Position numbers and translations under genes: made by a program. A DNA stretch of 64,000 bases, taken from assembly GCF_041435335.1 (NCBI RefSeq), contig NZ_CP108430.1, positions 8,218,001-8,282,000 of the forward strand, written 5' to 3'. Shown here piece by piece: positions 38,812 to 46,663 of this stretch. The notes beneath the pieces were generated by a model, which saw only the letters and a list, made by a program, of their open reading frames with translations, was not told the DNA's origin and did no database searches. Numbering within the stretch: the stretch's first letter is position 1; each line of letters starts with the position of its first letter. The DNA is from Streptomyces sp. NBC_01283 (lineage in GTDB: Bacteria > Actinomycetota > Actinomycetes > Streptomycetales > Streptomycetaceae).

Positions 38812-40098
38812 CTACTTGTCGCGCAGGTCCACGATCCGCTTGAACTTGCCCACCGACCGCTCGATCGTCTCCGGATCGACGATCTCGACCGCCACCGAGA
38901 CGCCGATGCCGTCCTTCACCGCCGACGCGATCTCCCGTGCCGCCGCCTCGCGCCGCTCGGGAGTCGTGTCCGCGCGGGACTCGGCCCGCACCGTCAGCGC
39001 GTCCATGCGGCCCTCGCGGGTCAGGCGCAGCTGGAAGTACGGGGCGACGCCCGGTGTCCGCAGGACGATCTCCTCCACCTGTGTGGGGAAGAGGTTCACG
39101 CCGCGCAGGATCACCATGTCGTCCGACCGGCCCGTGATCTTCTCCATCCGGCGGAAGACGCGTGCGGTGCCGGGCAGGAGCCGGGTCAGGTCGCGGGTGC
39201 GGTAGCGGATGACAGGCATGGCCTCCTTGGTGAGCGACGTGAAGACCAGCTCGCCGCGCTCGCCGTCCGGAAGCACCTCGCCGGTGATCGGATCCACCAC
39301 CTCCGGATAGAAGTGGTCCTCCCAGATGTGCAGGCCGTCCTTGGTCTCCACGCACTCCTGGGCGACACCGGGGCCGATCACCTCGGAGAGCCCGTATATG
39401 TCGACCGCGTCGATCGCGAACCGCTCCTCGATCTCGCGGCGCATCTCCTCCGTCCACGGCTCCGCGCCGAAGATGCCGACCTTGAGGGACGTCGTGCGCG
39501 GGTCGACGCCCTGCCGCTCGAACTCCTCCAGGAGCGTGAGCATGTACGAGGGGGTGACCATGATGATCTCGGGGCGGAAGTCCTGGATCAGCTGGACCTG
39601 GCGCGCCGTCATGCCGCCGGACGCGGGGATCACCGTGCAGCCGAGCCGCTCCGCGCCGTAGTGCGCGCCGAGGCCGCCGGTGAACAGGCCGTAGCCGTAC
39701 GCCACATGGACCTTGTGTCCGGGACGGCCGCCCGCCGCGCGGATCGAGCGGGCGACGACGTCCGCCCACATCGACAGGTCCTGCTCGGTGTAGCCGACGA
39801 CCGTGGGCCGCCCCGTGGTGCCGCTGGACGCGTGCAGGCGCCGCACCTCGGACTGTTCGACCGCGAACATCCCGAAGGGGTAGTTGTCCCGCAGGTCGGA
39901 CTTGGCCGTCAGCGGGAAGCGGGCCAGATCGGAGAGTGCGCGGCAGTCGTCGGGGTGCAGGCCCGCCTTGTCGAAGGCCGCCCGGTAGAAGGGCACGTTC
40001 TCGTACGCGTGCAGCAAGGTGTCCTGGAGGCGCTCCAGTTGCAGGGCCTCGAGCTCCTCGCGTCCGAGGCGTTCCGCCGCGTCAAGCATGGCCGTCAT
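38812..40098 (-). CDS. paaK: Phenylacetate-CoA ligase
   Basis: Cytosolic AMP-forming ligase of 428 residues, first step of aerobic phenylacetate breakdown. 'ENVPFYRAAFDKAGL', the P-loop 'HASSGTTGRPTVVGYT', 'YGLFTGGLGAHYGAERLGCTVIP', 'GLSEVIGPGVAQE' and the C-terminal 'VGKFKRIVDLR' are PaaK signatures. Homologous enzymes in natural-product clusters activate other aryl acids. The rest of the paa pathway is not in the window. Start at 40098 follows GGGAG; a second ATG lies 3 codons in. A perfect inverted repeat sits just upstream. Confidence 0.92.
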   Translation of the reverse strand: MTAMLDAAERLGREELEALQLERLQDTLLHAYENVPFYRAAFDKAGLHPDDCRALSDLARFPLTAKSDLRDNYPFGMFAVEQSEVRRLHASSGTTGRPTVVGYTEQDLSMWADVVARSIRAAGGRPGHKVHVAYGYGLFTGGLGAHYGAERLGCTVIPASGGMTARQVQLIQDFRPEIIMVTPSYMLTLLEEFERQGVDPRTTSLKVGIFGAEPWTEEMRREIEERFAIDAVDIYGLSEVIGPGVAQECVETKDGLHIWEDHFYPEVVDPITGEVLPDGERGELVFTSLTKEAMPVIRYRTRDLTRLLPGTARVFRRMEKITGRSDDMVILRGVNLFPTQVEEIVLRTPGVAPYFQLRLTREGRMDALTVRAESRADTTPERREAAAREIASAVKDGIGVSVAVEIVDPETIERSVGKFKRIVDLRDK

Positions 40099-40123
40099 AT
40101 GCCGTTCTCCCGTCCCAAACGGG

Positions 40124-40141
40124 CGACCGATCATTCGGTCG
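40124..40141. promoter_or_regulatory. TetR-type operator before paaK
   Basis: CGACCGA and TCGGTCG, perfect 7 bp arms with a 4 bp spacer, 26 bp before the start. The ACCGATCATTCGGT core resembles PaaR-type sites of the TetR family. No TetR gene is adjacent. Confidence 0.6.
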
Positions 40142-40273
40142 TCGATCTTCCGTCAAGGTCAGTAATCCAGCCCCGGGGGCGGCCGTCAAGAGATCGCACA
40201 GTGCCGCCTTGAGCTGGGGCGCTGCGGCCGAACGGCATTGTCCGGGTGCGGCGTGAGATGTGATGATCACCCC

Positions 40274-41119
40274 ATGCCGACATTCACCGCATACGACGGG
40301 ACCGAGCTCGCTTACCACGAGAAGGGGGACGGCGAGCCGCTGCTCTGTGTGCCGGGCGGTCCCATGCGCGCGTCCGCCTACTTCGGCGATCTCGGCGGCC
40401 TGACGGCGCACCGCCGCCTGGTCCTGCTCGACCTGCGCGGTACGGGCGATTCCGCGGTGCCGGCCGACCCGGCGACGTACCGCTGCGACCGGCTCGTGGA
40501 GGATGTCGAGGCGCTGCGCGAGCACCTGGGTCTCGACCAGGTGGACCTGCTCGGCCATTCGGCGGCCGGCAATATCGCCACGCTGTACGCGGCGCGCCAC
40601 CCGAAGCGGATCCGCCGCCTCGTCCTGGTCACCCCGGCCACCCAGTCGCTCGGCCTCACCCTGGGCGCCCGGGACCACCTCGACGCCGCGTCGGCGCACC
40701 GGGGAGAGCCCTGGTACCCGGCGGCCGAGGCCGCGCTGAAGGAGATCGCGGCCGGACGTAACCCCGCCGAGGTGTGGGACGCGATCGTCCCCCTCGCCTA
40801 CGGGCGCTGGGACGCCGCGGCGCGGGCGCACCAGGCGGCGAGCGCGCGGGAGAAGAACGCCGAGGCTGCCGCCCTGTTCTACGGCGACGGCGCCTTCGAC
40901 CCGCCCGTCACGCGCGCGGCACTGGCCGAGCTGACCGCGCCGGTGCTCGTCCTCGCGGGGGAGTACGACGGTGCCCCCAACCCCGCTCACGCGGCGGAGT
41001 TCGCCGGGTTCTTCCCGCGCGGTGTACGTCAAGTGCAGCCCGGCGGCGGGCACTTCCCGTGGCTGGACGACCCGGAGTGGTTCGCGCGGCGGGTGGCGGG
41101 GTTCCTCGCGCAGGACTAG
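40274..41119 (+). CDS. Alpha/beta hydrolase (proline-iminopeptidase-like)
   Basis: Cytosolic hydrolase of 281 residues. The nucleophile elbow is GHSAAG, the acid lies in 'LAGEYDGAPN', and the His is in 'PGGGHFPWLDDPE'. 'CVPGGPMRASAYF' is a variant of the HGGPG oxyanion loop of prolyl aminopeptidases, so a peptidase or small-ester hydrolase is likely. Start ATG at 40274, with little ribosome-site signal. It is divergent from paaK by about 175 bp. Confidence 0.85.
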   Translation: MPTFTAYDGTELAYHEKGDGEPLLCVPGGPMRASAYFGDLGGLTAHRRLVLLDLRGTGDSAVPADPATYRCDRLVEDVEALREHLGLDQVDLLGHSAAGNIATLYAARHPKRIRRLVLVTPATQSLGLTLGARDHLDAASAHRGEPWYPAAEAALKEIAAGRNPAEVWDAIVPLAYGRWDAAARAHQAASAREKNAEAAALFYGDGAFDPPVTRAALAELTAPVLVLAGEYDGAPNPAHAAEFAGFFPRGVRQVQPGGGHFPWLDDPEWFARRVAGFLAQD

Positions 41120-41201
41120 GGCGTGGCCGACGGGTGATCGTACGATGGCCCGCGGCGCTTCGCTGTCGCCGCCCGAGCAGCCGACCACCAGGGGAATCGC
41201 C

Positions 41202-41840
41202 GTGCGTCTTGCCTCGTCCTCCGCGGGCCGTCTGCTCGCCGCCGGTGCCGTGACGGCGGCTCTGCTGGCCGGGAGCGGGGTGGCCGGGAGCGGGGTGGCC
41301 GCCGCCGCCCCGGCCCGGCAGCCGGTCGCCGCCTCGTCGGTCGCCCACGCGGGGGCGTACGCGCGGCTCCACACCCTGGCCGATCTCGCTGCCCGGCGCC
41401 TGGCCACCGCCGATCTCGTCGCCGCCGCGAAGTACGGCACGGACAGCCCCATCGACGACCCGGCCCGCGAGAAGCAGGTGCTCGACGACGTCGCGCGGCA
41501 GGCGCGGGAGCTGGGTGCCGATCCCGAGGCGACCGTGCGGATCTTCCGGGACCAGATCGAGGCCAACAAGGTGGTCCAGCGGGAGTTGCACCGGCGCTGG
41601 GACGCGGACCCTTCGCAGGCGCCGTCGGAGCGGCCCGATCTCGCGGAGGTCCGCAAGGAGATCAACCGGGTGAACGGGGAGCTGGTGCGGGGGATCGCCG
41701 CCTCGCCGTCGGCGCGGTCCATGCCGTCTTGCCGTGGGTTCGTGGTTCTGGCGGGCGTACGGGTGCGTGGTGAGCGGCAGCTTGACGTGCTGCACACGGT
41801 GGCCCTGGGACGGGCGCTTCGGTCGGTCTGCGCGGACTGA
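41202..41840 (+). CDS. Secreted chorismate mutase (AroQ-gamma)
   Basis: Exported all-alpha chorismate mutase of 212 residues, like the secreted enzyme of M. tuberculosis. The signal peptide (about 1-37) has an Ala/Gly-rich core ending in AAAAP. The mature part shows the AroQ pattern: 'ARRLATADLVAAAKY' with Arg and Lys, 'EKQVLDDVARQARELGADPEATVRIFRDQIEANKVVQ' (quoted in pieces: EKQVLDDVA, then IFRDQIEANKVVQ). Chorismate is cytosolic, so the role of secreted forms remains unclear. AGGGGA lies 6 nt before the GTG start. A 15 bp unit is duplicated within the signal sequence. Confidence 0.87.
   Translation: MRLASSSAGRLLAAGAVTAALLAGSGVAGSGVAAAAPARQPVAASSVAHAGAYARLHTLADLAARRLATADLVAAAKYGTDSPIDDPAREKQVLDDVARQARELGADPEATVRIFRDQIEANKVVQRELHRRWDADPSQAPSERPDLAEVRKEINRVNGELVRGIAASPSARSMPSCRGFVVLAGVRVRGERQLDVLHTVALGRALRSVCAD
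41267..41296 (+). repeat. Tandem 15 bp duplication in the signal-peptide region
   Basis: Two perfect copies of GGCCGGGAGCGGGGT, in frame, encode the repeated AGSGV in the signal peptide. A third partial copy (GGCC) follows. Confidence 0.85.
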
Positions 41841-41903
41841 CGGCCTCTCTGCCCCGCCGCTTCGCGACGAATCCTTTCCCACCCACCCGATTGCCCCGTA
41901 GCG

Positions 41904-43517
41904 CTAGCCGCCCGCCGCCACCGCCTTCGCCCACCGGTAGTCCGCCTTGCCGCTCGGGGAGCGCTGGATCTGGGGTGTGAAGACCACCGCGCGGGGGATC
42001 TTGTAGCCGGCCAGGCGGGTGCGGCAGTGGGTCTGGACCGCCTCCAGGTCCAACGGGTCAGCCCCGTCGCGGAGTTGGACGACGGCGGCGACGCGGTTGC
42101 CCCAGCGTTCGTCGGGGACTCCGGCGACCAGCGCGTCGTACACGTCCGGATGGGACTTCAGTGCCTGCTCGACCTCCTCCGGATACACCTTTTCGCCCCC
42201 GGTGTTGATGCACTGCGAGCCCCGGCCGAGGACGGTGACGATGCCCTCTTCGTCGACGGTGGCCATGTCGCCGAGCAGGACCCAGCGCTCCTCGCCCTTC
42301 TGGAAGAAGGTCTCGGCGGTCTTCGCCGGGTCGTTGTAGTAGCCGAGCGGCACATGGCCGCGCTGGGCCAGGCGGCCCGGCTCGCCCACCGGGACCGGCT
42401 CGTGCGTGACCAGGTCCACCACCTGGGTGCGCTCGTTGACCTCCAGGCGGAAACCCTTCTCCGGGCCAGAGTCGTCCGTCGCCTTGCCGTTGGAACCGGA
42501 CTCGGACGAGCCGAAGTTGTTCAGGAGCAGGACGTTCGGGGCCAGTTCCTGGAACTGGGCGCGCACCGTCTCCGACATGATCGCCCCGGACGAGGAGACG
42601 CTGAACAGCGACGACAGGTCGGTGCCCTTGAGCGGTCCGTGCAGGGCGTCGATGAGCGGCCTGAGCATCGCGTCGCCCACCAGCGACACGCTGGAGACCT
42701 TCTCGCGCTCTATCGTGCGCAGCAGTTCCTCGGGAACGTACTTGCGGTGGATGGCCACCCGCTGGCCGTAGTTGAAGGCGATGAACGACGTCAGCGTCGA
42801 CGTGCCGTGCATCAGCGGGGGAGCGGGGAAGAACGTGAGGCCGGGGCCGCCCGCAGCGACGCGCTCCGCCAGCTCCTCGGGCCGCTTCACCGGCTCACCC
42901 GCGGGCTCACCGCCGAAGAGCCCGGCGAAGAACAGGTCCTCCTGGCGCCACATCACCCCCTTGGGCATGCCGGTGGTGCCGCCGGTGTAGATGATGAACA
43001 GGTCGTCGGCCGAACGCGCCGCGAACCCGCGCTCGGGCGAACCCGCCGCCTCGGCGTCGGCGAAGGCCACCACGTCGAGCGCGGGCGCGTCGGCAGGCGG
43101 GGTCCCCACCCGCACCAGATGCCGCAGCTTCTCCGTGCGCGGCAGCGCCGCCGCGACCCGCTCGGTGAACTCCGCGTCGAAGACGAGCGCGGCGAGATCC
43201 GCGTCGCGGTAGAGGTAGACCAACTCCTCCTCCACGTAGCGGTAGTTGACGTTGACCGGCACGAGGCGTGCCTTGAGGCAGGCAAGGACGGTCTGGAGGT
43301 ACTCGACGCCGTTGTAGAGATGGAGCCCCAGATGCTCGCCGGGCTTCAGACCGCTGTCGATCAGGTGGTGCGCGAGGCGGTTGGCGGCCCGGTCGAGCTC
43401 GGCGTACGTCAGCCTGCGTTCCGCCCCGGTGCCCGGGTGATCGATGTACACGAGCGCCTCGCGGTCGGGGACCACGTCGACGACCGACTCGAACAGGTCG
43501 GCAAGGTTGTACTCCAC
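41904..43517 (-). CDS. FadD19-like acyl-CoA ligase (steroid side-chain type)
   Basis: AMP-forming ligase of 537 residues. The P-loop reads 'IYTGGTTGMPKGVMWRQEDL'; the YTGGTTG...GVMWR form is characteristic of FadD19, the mycobacterial enzyme that activates C26/C24 sterol side-chain acids. Other matches by memory are 'ANRLAHHLID', 'LGRGSQCINTGGEKVYPEEVE' and 'RSPSGKADYRWAKA' at the end, with the catalytic Lys. GTG at 43517 with AGGAGG immediately upstream is chosen over an earlier ATG. It is divergent from the EchA19-like gene, as fadD19 and echA19 are in mycobacteria. Confidence 0.88.
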   Translation of the reverse strand: MEYNLADLFESVVDVVPDREALVYIDHPGTGAERRLTYAELDRAANRLAHHLIDSGLKPGEHLGLHLYNGVEYLQTVLACLKARLVPVNVNYRYVEEELVYLYRDADLAALVFDAEFTERVAAALPRTEKLRHLVRVGTPPADAPALDVVAFADAEAAGSPERGFAARSADDLFIIYTGGTTGMPKGVMWRQEDLFFAGLFGGEPAGEPVKRPEELAERVAAGGPGLTFFPAPPLMHGTSTLTSFIAFNYGQRVAIHRKYVPEELLRTIEREKVSSVSLVGDAMLRPLIDALHGPLKGTDLSSLFSVSSSGAIMSETVRAQFQELAPNVLLLNNFGSSESGSNGKATDDSGPEKGFRLEVNERTQVVDLVTHEPVPVGEPGRLAQRGHVPLGYYNDPAKTAETFFQKGEERWVLLGDMATVDEEGIVTVLGRGSQCINTGGEKVYPEEVEQALKSHPDVYDALVAGVPDERWGNRVAAVVQLRDGADPLDLEAVQTHCRTRLAGYKIPRAVVFTPQIQRSPSGKADYRWAKAVAAGG

Positions 43518-43602
43518 CGCTCCTCCTGACCCCGGCGTCATCTCTTCTGGCGGTCATCAGAGCAGAGGCACCCACAAGTGGGAAGGGCCCTCGTTCAAGA
43601 AA

Positions 43603-43619
43603 TCTGACTGACTGTCAGA
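43603..43619. promoter_or_regulatory. Inverted repeat in the fadD19/echA19-like divergent promoter
   Basis: TCTGACTGACTGTCAGA: perfect TCTGAC/GTCAGA arms. It is the same design (TCTGA-N7-TCAGA) as the site at 31222-31238 before the NMO-ligase operon. Confidence 0.6.
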
Positions 43620-43625
43620 AAACTA

Positions 43626-43654
43626 TTGAACTGGCTCCCCGCCTACTGCAACCT
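43626..43654 (+). promoter_or_regulatory. Possible promoter of the echA19-like operon
   Basis: TTGAAC (43626-43631) and CAACCT (43649-43654), 17 bp apart, lie between the two operator candidates. The -10 overlaps the KstR-like box, so a bound regulator would block it. Confidence 0.4.
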
Positions 43655-43661
43655 GTTCCAG
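43646..43661. promoter_or_regulatory. KstR-like box before the echA19-like operon
   Basis: CTGCAACCTGTTCCAG fits CTnnAACnnGTTnnAG, the extended KstR dyad, and contains an exact match to the core TNNAACNNGTTNNA. It lies 33 bp before the start codon. Confidence 0.6.
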
Positions 43662-43693
43662 GTCCGAAGCCGACGGCAAGAAGGAGGACGGCC

Positions 43694-44494
43694 ATGGGTG
43701 GGACGGAACATCTCGCTGTGCAGCGCGAAGGCGCCACACTGATACTCACGCTCAACCGGCCGGAGGCGAAGAACGCGCTGTCGCTGCCGATGCTGGTGGG
43801 CCTCTACGACGGATGGGTCGCCGCCGACGCGGACGACGAGATCCGTTCCGTCGTGCTCACCGGAGCGGGCGGAGCGTTCTGCGCGGGCATGGACCTCAAG
43901 GCCCTCGCGGGCAAGGGCATGGACGGCGATCAGTACCGGGACCGGATGAAGGCCGACCCCGATCTGCACTGGAAGGCGATGCTGCGCCACCACCGCCCCC
44001 GCAAACCCGTCATCGCCGCCGTCGAGGGGTACTGCGTCGCGGGCGGCACGGAGATCCTCCAGGGCACGGACATCCGCGTCGCGGGCGAGTCCGCGACGTT
44101 CGGCCTCTTCGAGGTAAAGCGCGGCCTGTTCCCCATCGGCGGCTCGACCGTGCGCCTCCCGCGCCAGATTCCCCGTACACACGCCCTGGAGATGCTGCTC
44201 ACCGGGCGCCCCTACTCGGCACGGGAGGCCGCGGACGTGGGCCTCATCGGCCATGTCGTGCCGGACGGCACTGCCCTGGAGAAGGCCCTCGCCATCGCCG
44301 GGCAGATCAACGCGTGCGGGCCGCTCGCCGTCGAGGCGGTCAAGGCATCCGTGTACGAGGCCGCCGAGATGTCCGAGACGGACGGCCTGGCGGCGGAGTT
44401 GAAGAGGGGGTGGCCGATCTTTGACACCGCTGACGCGAAGGAGGGCTCCAGAGCCTTTGCGGAGAAACGGCCCCCGGTGTTCCGGCGCGCATAG
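43694..44494 (+). CDS. Enoyl-CoA hydratase (EchA19-like)
   Basis: Crotonase-fold protein of 266 residues that hydrates enoyl-CoAs. 'LNRPEAKNALS' and 'GAGGAFCAGMDLKALAG' form the oxyanion and CoA regions. Both catalytic glutamates are present, in 'CVAGGTEILQGTDIRV' and 'FGLFEVKRGLFPIGGST'. Length and sequence recall EchA19 of M. tuberculosis, which acts on a steroid enoyl-CoA. Its position, divergent from the FadD19-like gene and followed by the DUF35 and thiolase-fold genes, supports that. A repeat element separates it from the next gene. Confidence 0.88.
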   Translation: MGGTEHLAVQREGATLILTLNRPEAKNALSLPMLVGLYDGWVAADADDEIRSVVLTGAGGAFCAGMDLKALAGKGMDGDQYRDRMKADPDLHWKAMLRHHRPRKPVIAAVEGYCVAGGTEILQGTDIRVAGESATFGLFEVKRGLFPIGGSTVRLPRQIPRTHALEMLLTGRPYSAREAADVGLIGHVVPDGTALEKALAIAGQINACGPLAVEAVKASVYEAAEMSETDGLAAELKRGWPIFDTADAKEGSRAFAEKRPPVFRRA

Positions 44495-44506
44495 GTCTCC
44501 TCTTTT

Positions 44507-44585
44507 GCCTGCGGGGCCGTTGTGGCTGGTCGCGCCCGCGCGGCGGAGCCGCACATCGATACAGCCCCGCGCCCCTTCGGGGCGC
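44507..44585. repeat. Streptomyces intergenic hairpin repeat (REP-like)
   Basis: The stretch has the known high-copy Streptomyces pattern (TTGCCTGCGG...GTGGCTGGTCGCGC...CCCCGCGCCCC) and ends in the hairpin GCGCCCC-TTC-GGGGCGC (44569-44585). It fills most of the 120 bp gap between echA19-like and DUF35 genes and may cause partial termination or mRNA processing. Confidence 0.7.
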
Positions 44586-44614
44586 TCCAATCGCCTAGAA
44601 ACGGAGTTCTGCTC

Positions 44615-45574
44615 ATGGCATCCGCCCCCTCACCCGAAGTGCTGCGTGCGCCTCTCGTGGTCGAGTTTCCGTTCACCCGGTCCCTCGGGCCCGTGCAGAG
44701 CGCCTTTCTGACCGGGCTGCGCGAGCGCACCGTGCTCGGGGTCAGGACCACCGACGGACGCACGCTCGTCCCGCCCGTCGAGTACGACCCCGTGACCGCC
44801 GACGAGATACGTGACCTGGTCGAGGTCTCCGCCACCGGCACCGTCGCCACCTGGGCCTGGAACCATGAACCCCGCAGGGGGCAGCCCCTGGACCGGCCCT
44901 TCGCCTGGGTCCTGGTGAAGCTCGACGGCGCCGACACCGCCCTGCTGCACGCCCTGGACGCGCCGGGCCCCGAAGAGGTCAGGACCGGCATGCGGGTCCG
45001 CATCCGCTGGGCCGCCGAGCGCACCGGCGCCATCACCGACATCGCCTGCTTCGAGGCGTACGAAGGGCCGGAAGGCGGCGAAGCCGCCCCGCACGAGGGG
45101 GAGTTCAGTGACCCCGTCACCGGCATCGTCGCCCCCGCGCGCCTCGACTACACCTACGCGCCCGGCCGCGCGCAGACCGCCTACATCAATGCCCTCTCCG
45201 AGCAGCGGACCGTCGGCGAGCGCTGCCCCTCCTGCCACAAGGTCTACGTCCCGCCCCGCGGCGCCTGCCCCACCTGCGGCGTCGCCACGACCGACCGGGT
45301 CGAAGTCGGCCCCCGCGGCACCGTCACCACGTACTGCATCGTCAACATCAAGGCGAAGAACCTCGACATCGAAGTGCCCTACGTGTACGCGCACATCGCC
45401 CTCGACGGCGCCGACCTCGCCCTGCACGCCCGCATCGCGGGCATCCCCTACGACCAGGTGCGGATGGGTCTTCGCGTCGAGCCGGTGTGGACCGAGGGTG
45501 CCCGCTTCCCCGACCACTACCGGCCCACGGGTGAGCCGGACGCCGACTACGACACGTACAAGGAGCTGGTGTAG
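44615..45574 (+). CDS. Double-DUF35 OB-fold protein (Rv3521-like)
   Basis: Protein of 319 residues made of two DUF35 acyl-CoA-binding OB-fold units. The first (about 20-155) has no zinc ribbon. The second has a four-Cys ribbon, 'RCPSCHKVYVPPRGACPTCG' (about 204-223), followed by its OB fold. DUF35 proteins act as obligate partners of thiolase-like lipid-transfer proteins, for example ChsH2 with Ltp2. The next gene starts directly after its stop (TAG ATG), which fits a stable complex. By memory it resembles Rv3521, also upstream of two ltp genes. Confidence 0.85.
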   Translation: MASAPSPEVLRAPLVVEFPFTRSLGPVQSAFLTGLRERTVLGVRTTDGRTLVPPVEYDPVTADEIRDLVEVSATGTVATWAWNHEPRRGQPLDRPFAWVLVKLDGADTALLHALDAPGPEEVRTGMRVRIRWAAERTGAITDIACFEAYEGPEGGEAAPHEGEFSDPVTGIVAPARLDYTYAPGRAQTAYINALSEQRTVGERCPSCHKVYVPPRGACPTCGVATTDRVEVGPRGTVTTYCIVNIKAKNLDIEVPYVYAHIALDGADLALHARIAGIPYDQVRMGLRVEPVWTEGARFPDHYRPTGEPDADYDTYKELV

Positions 45575-46663
45575 ATGCCGCCCGCGAAGACGTCCGCGAA
45601 GCCGTCGGTGATGCGGTCCGTCCGGGACATCGCCATCGTGGCCTTCGGGCAGACCGACCATCTGCGCTCCACCGACGAGCTCTCCGAGGTGGAGATGCTC
45701 ATGCCGGTCCTGCACCAGGTCCTCGCCTCGACCGGCCTGAAGACCAGCGACATCGGCTTCACGTGCTCGGGCTCGTCGGACTATCTCGCGGGCCGCGCCT
45801 TCTCCTTCACCATGGCGCTGGACGGGGTGGGAGCCTGGCCGCCGATCTCCGAGTCGCACGTCGAGATGGACGGGGCCTGGGCGCTGTACGAGGCGTGGAC
45901 CAAGCTCCTCACCGGCGACGCCGACACCGCGCTCGTGTACTCCTACGGCAAGTCGTCCCCGGGATCGGTGCGTGACGTACTGACCCGGCAGCTCGACCCG
46001 TACTACGTGGCGCCCCTCTGGCCGGACTCGGTCGCCCTCGCCGCCCTCCAGGCGCAGGCCCTCATCGACGCCGGGGACGCCGATGAGCCCGCACTCGCCG
46101 GGGTCGCCGCACGCAGCCGCGGGGACGCCGCCGCCAACTCCCATGCCCAGCTGAGCGGTTCGGTGCCGCAGGGTGACTACGTCGTACGCCCCCTGCGCGC
46201 CGGCGACTGCCCGCCCATCGGGGACGGTGCCGCCGCCGTCATCCTCGCGGCGGGGGACCGGGCCCGTGAGCTGTGCGAGCGGCCCGCGTGGATCCGGGGC
46301 ATCGACCACCGCATCGAGGCACACAGCCTCGGCGTGCGCGACCTCACCGACTCGCCCTCCAGCCGCCTGGCCGCCGAACGGGCCGGTGCCTTCGAACGGC
46401 CCGTGGACACCGCCGAGCTGCACGCGCCGTTCACCTCCCAGGAGATCGTCCTGCGCAAGGCACTGAAGCTGGGTGACGACGTCTCCGTGAACCCGTCCGG
46501 GGGCGCCCTTGCCGCGAACCCCGTCATGGCCGCCGGTCTGATCCGGCTCGGCGAGGCCGCGGCCCGCATCCACCGGGGCGAGTCGGACCGCGCCCTCGCG
46601 CACGCCACATCCGGCCCCTGCCTCCAGCAGAACCTGGTCGCCGTCCTCGAAGGAGAGTCGTGA
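45575..46663 (+). CDS. Thiolase-fold lipid-transfer protein (Ltp4-like), no catalytic Cys
   Basis: Thiolase-superfamily protein of 362 residues. Where thiolases have the nucleophilic Cys it reads 'SHVEMDGAWALYEAW', and the usual GHP of the catalytic His loop reads ANP in 'NPSGGALAANPVMAAG'. The protein is therefore unlikely to cleave by thiolysis; such variants include the retro-aldolase Ltp2. It begins immediately after the DUF35 stop and overlaps the next gene by one base. Likely forms a complex with the DUF35 protein, acting on a branched or steroid side-chain CoA ester. Confidence 0.85.
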   Translation: MPPAKTSAKPSVMRSVRDIAIVAFGQTDHLRSTDELSEVEMLMPVLHQVLASTGLKTSDIGFTCSGSSDYLAGRAFSFTMALDGVGAWPPISESHVEMDGAWALYEAWTKLLTGDADTALVYSYGKSSPGSVRDVLTRQLDPYYVAPLWPDSVALAALQAQALIDAGDADEPALAGVAARSRGDAAANSHAQLSGSVPQGDYVVRPLRAGDCPPIGDGAAAVILAAGDRARELCERPAWIRGIDHRIEAHSLGVRDLTDSPSSRLAAERAGAFERPVDTAELHAPFTSQEIVLRKALKLGDDVSVNPSGGALAANPVMAAGLIRLGEAAARIHRGESDRALAHATSGPCLQQNLVAVLEGES

